DNA of 39,596 nucleotides from Desulfobulbaceae bacterium. GTDB lineage: Bacteria; Desulfobacterota; Desulfobulbia; Desulfobulbales; SURF-16. The translations under genes were made by a program, and so were the position numbers. Each line of letters starts with the position of its first letter. The stretch's first letter is position 1. The stretch covers positions 1 through 39,596 of the forward strand of contig JAQIBE010000211.1 of assembly GCA_027859235.1 (NCBI GenBank), given 5' to 3'. This document shows positions 38,801 through 39,596 of the stretch, in pieces. The notes beneath the pieces are model-generated. The model saw only the letters and a program-made list of their open reading frames with translations, was not told where the DNA came from and did no database searches.

Positions 38801-38912
38801 GTTGGAAAAAATAACATGGCCAATGAGATGTCTATAGCTGCATAAGGGGCCGTAAAAAAATGATATAACGGAGTCTGCGCTTACCGGATAAACATTCTTA
38901 ACGGCCCCTAAC
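38801..38912 (-). repeat. Dispersed intergenic repeat, copy B (inverted relative to copy A)
   Basis: Reverse complement gttaggggccgttaagaatgtttatccggtaagcgcagactccgttatatca...gcagctatagacatctca...catgttattttttccaac aligns along its length to 31479-31609; 9-bp inverted repeat aggggccgt/acggcccct inside. Confidence 0.9.
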
Positions 38913-39028
38913 TTGTTGGAGTGACAGAATATTGTTTGTGTTCTCTCTAAGTTAGGTTGAAGTTGGGTGGTAATCATATATACTTATAGATGTGCAGGAC
39001 TCATCTTAAAATTCATCTGGGGCGTGGT

Positions 39029-39596
39029 ATGCTTGAAACCCTTTTTACTCCAAAATCCATAGCCGTGATTGGTGCCTCAAGGTCAGCGGCAAAGGTTGGC
39101 GCCATTGTGCTGAATAATCTCATTGACGGAGGTTTTTCAGGGCAGATTATCCCGATTAATCCCTTTACCTCTGAACTATGCGGGTTGGCCTGTTATCCAT
39201 CGTTACGTGAGTCCGGTGCTGAGGTTGAGCTCAGTGTGGTGGCCGTGCCGAAGGATTTGGTGGAACAGGCGGTGCGTGATTCGGTTGCGGGTGGGGCACA
39301 GGTTATCATTATTTTATCCTCCGGCTTTCGTGAATCAGGGGCATAGTGCAGGATTCTTGAGGAAAAACTGGTAGATTACTGTACGAAGCGCCGTGTGCGG
39401 CTGGTGGGCCCGAATTGCCTCGGGGTGATGAATACCCATGGCCTGCTCAATTGCTCTTTTTTAGGTGAGCTTCCCCTGGCCGGGAATGTGGCCATTCTAT
39501 CCCAGTCCGGTGCCCTTTGTTCTGTGCTGGTTGATTTGGCGCTGGATAATCATCTTGGTCTTTCCCGGGTGATCAGTATGGGCAATAAGGGGGATG
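39029..39596 (+). CDS. CoA-binding acyl/acetate-CoA ligase (ADP-forming)-type protein, interrupted by in-frame TAG at 39344 and truncated by the window end
   Basis: LFTPKSIAVIGASRSAAKVGAIVLNNLIDGGFSGQIIPINP ... SSGFRESGA*CRILEEKLVDYCTKRRVRLVGPNCLGVMNTHGLLNCSF...NVAILSQSGALCSVLVDLA...ISMGNKGD, same frame throughout. Confidence 0.85.

Noticed and set aside
38447-38977. Minus-strand ORFs 38447-38746 and 38756-38977
   Set aside because: They overlap the U32 gene end or translate through the heptad and dispersed repeats; no protein motifs.
39344-39346. Confident pyrrolysine call at the in-frame UAG
   Set aside because: UAG is used as a normal stop by many genes in the window, no pyl genes are visible, and CoA ligases are not known pyrrolysine proteins.

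Overview
Mostly housekeeping window from a Gram-negative bacterium; gene content and order suggest Desulfobacterota (Desulfobulbales-like), which is inference. It holds about 38 protein-coding loci: ctpA-envC-ftsX-ftsE on the minus strand, an orphan CooC-like ATPase, ileS-lspA-fabD-ffh, the rpsP-khpA-rimM-trmD-SPOUT methyltransferase-rplS-rnhB-yraN-pdxA run, two lipoprotein genes, a B12-type radical SAM/DUF2344 fusion with rng, rplU-rpmA-obg-proB-proA-nadD, folE2, hslR, a stand-alone IMP cyclohydrolase with purN and pyrR, an atypical histidine kinase, a U32 peptidase, and the start of a CoA-binding acyl-CoA ligase. I saw no tRNA, rRNA, CRISPR array, prophage or transposase. The most unusual signals are non-coding or decayed: (1) a dispersed intergenic repeat of about 110-130 bp in two inverted copies about 7.3 kb apart (31479-31609 and 38801-38912), one copy with 9-bp terminal inverted repeats and the other with an internal 17-bp tandem duplication; (2) an inverted pair of 7-bp-periodic GTTTACG-type repeats beside the second copy; (3) an in-frame UAG inside the CoA ligase; (4) a one-base frameshift in an A6 run in rng; (5) a remnant of a class III nucleotidyl cyclase; (6) a histidine kinase whose H-box His is Met. 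No clearly new multi-gene system is evident.
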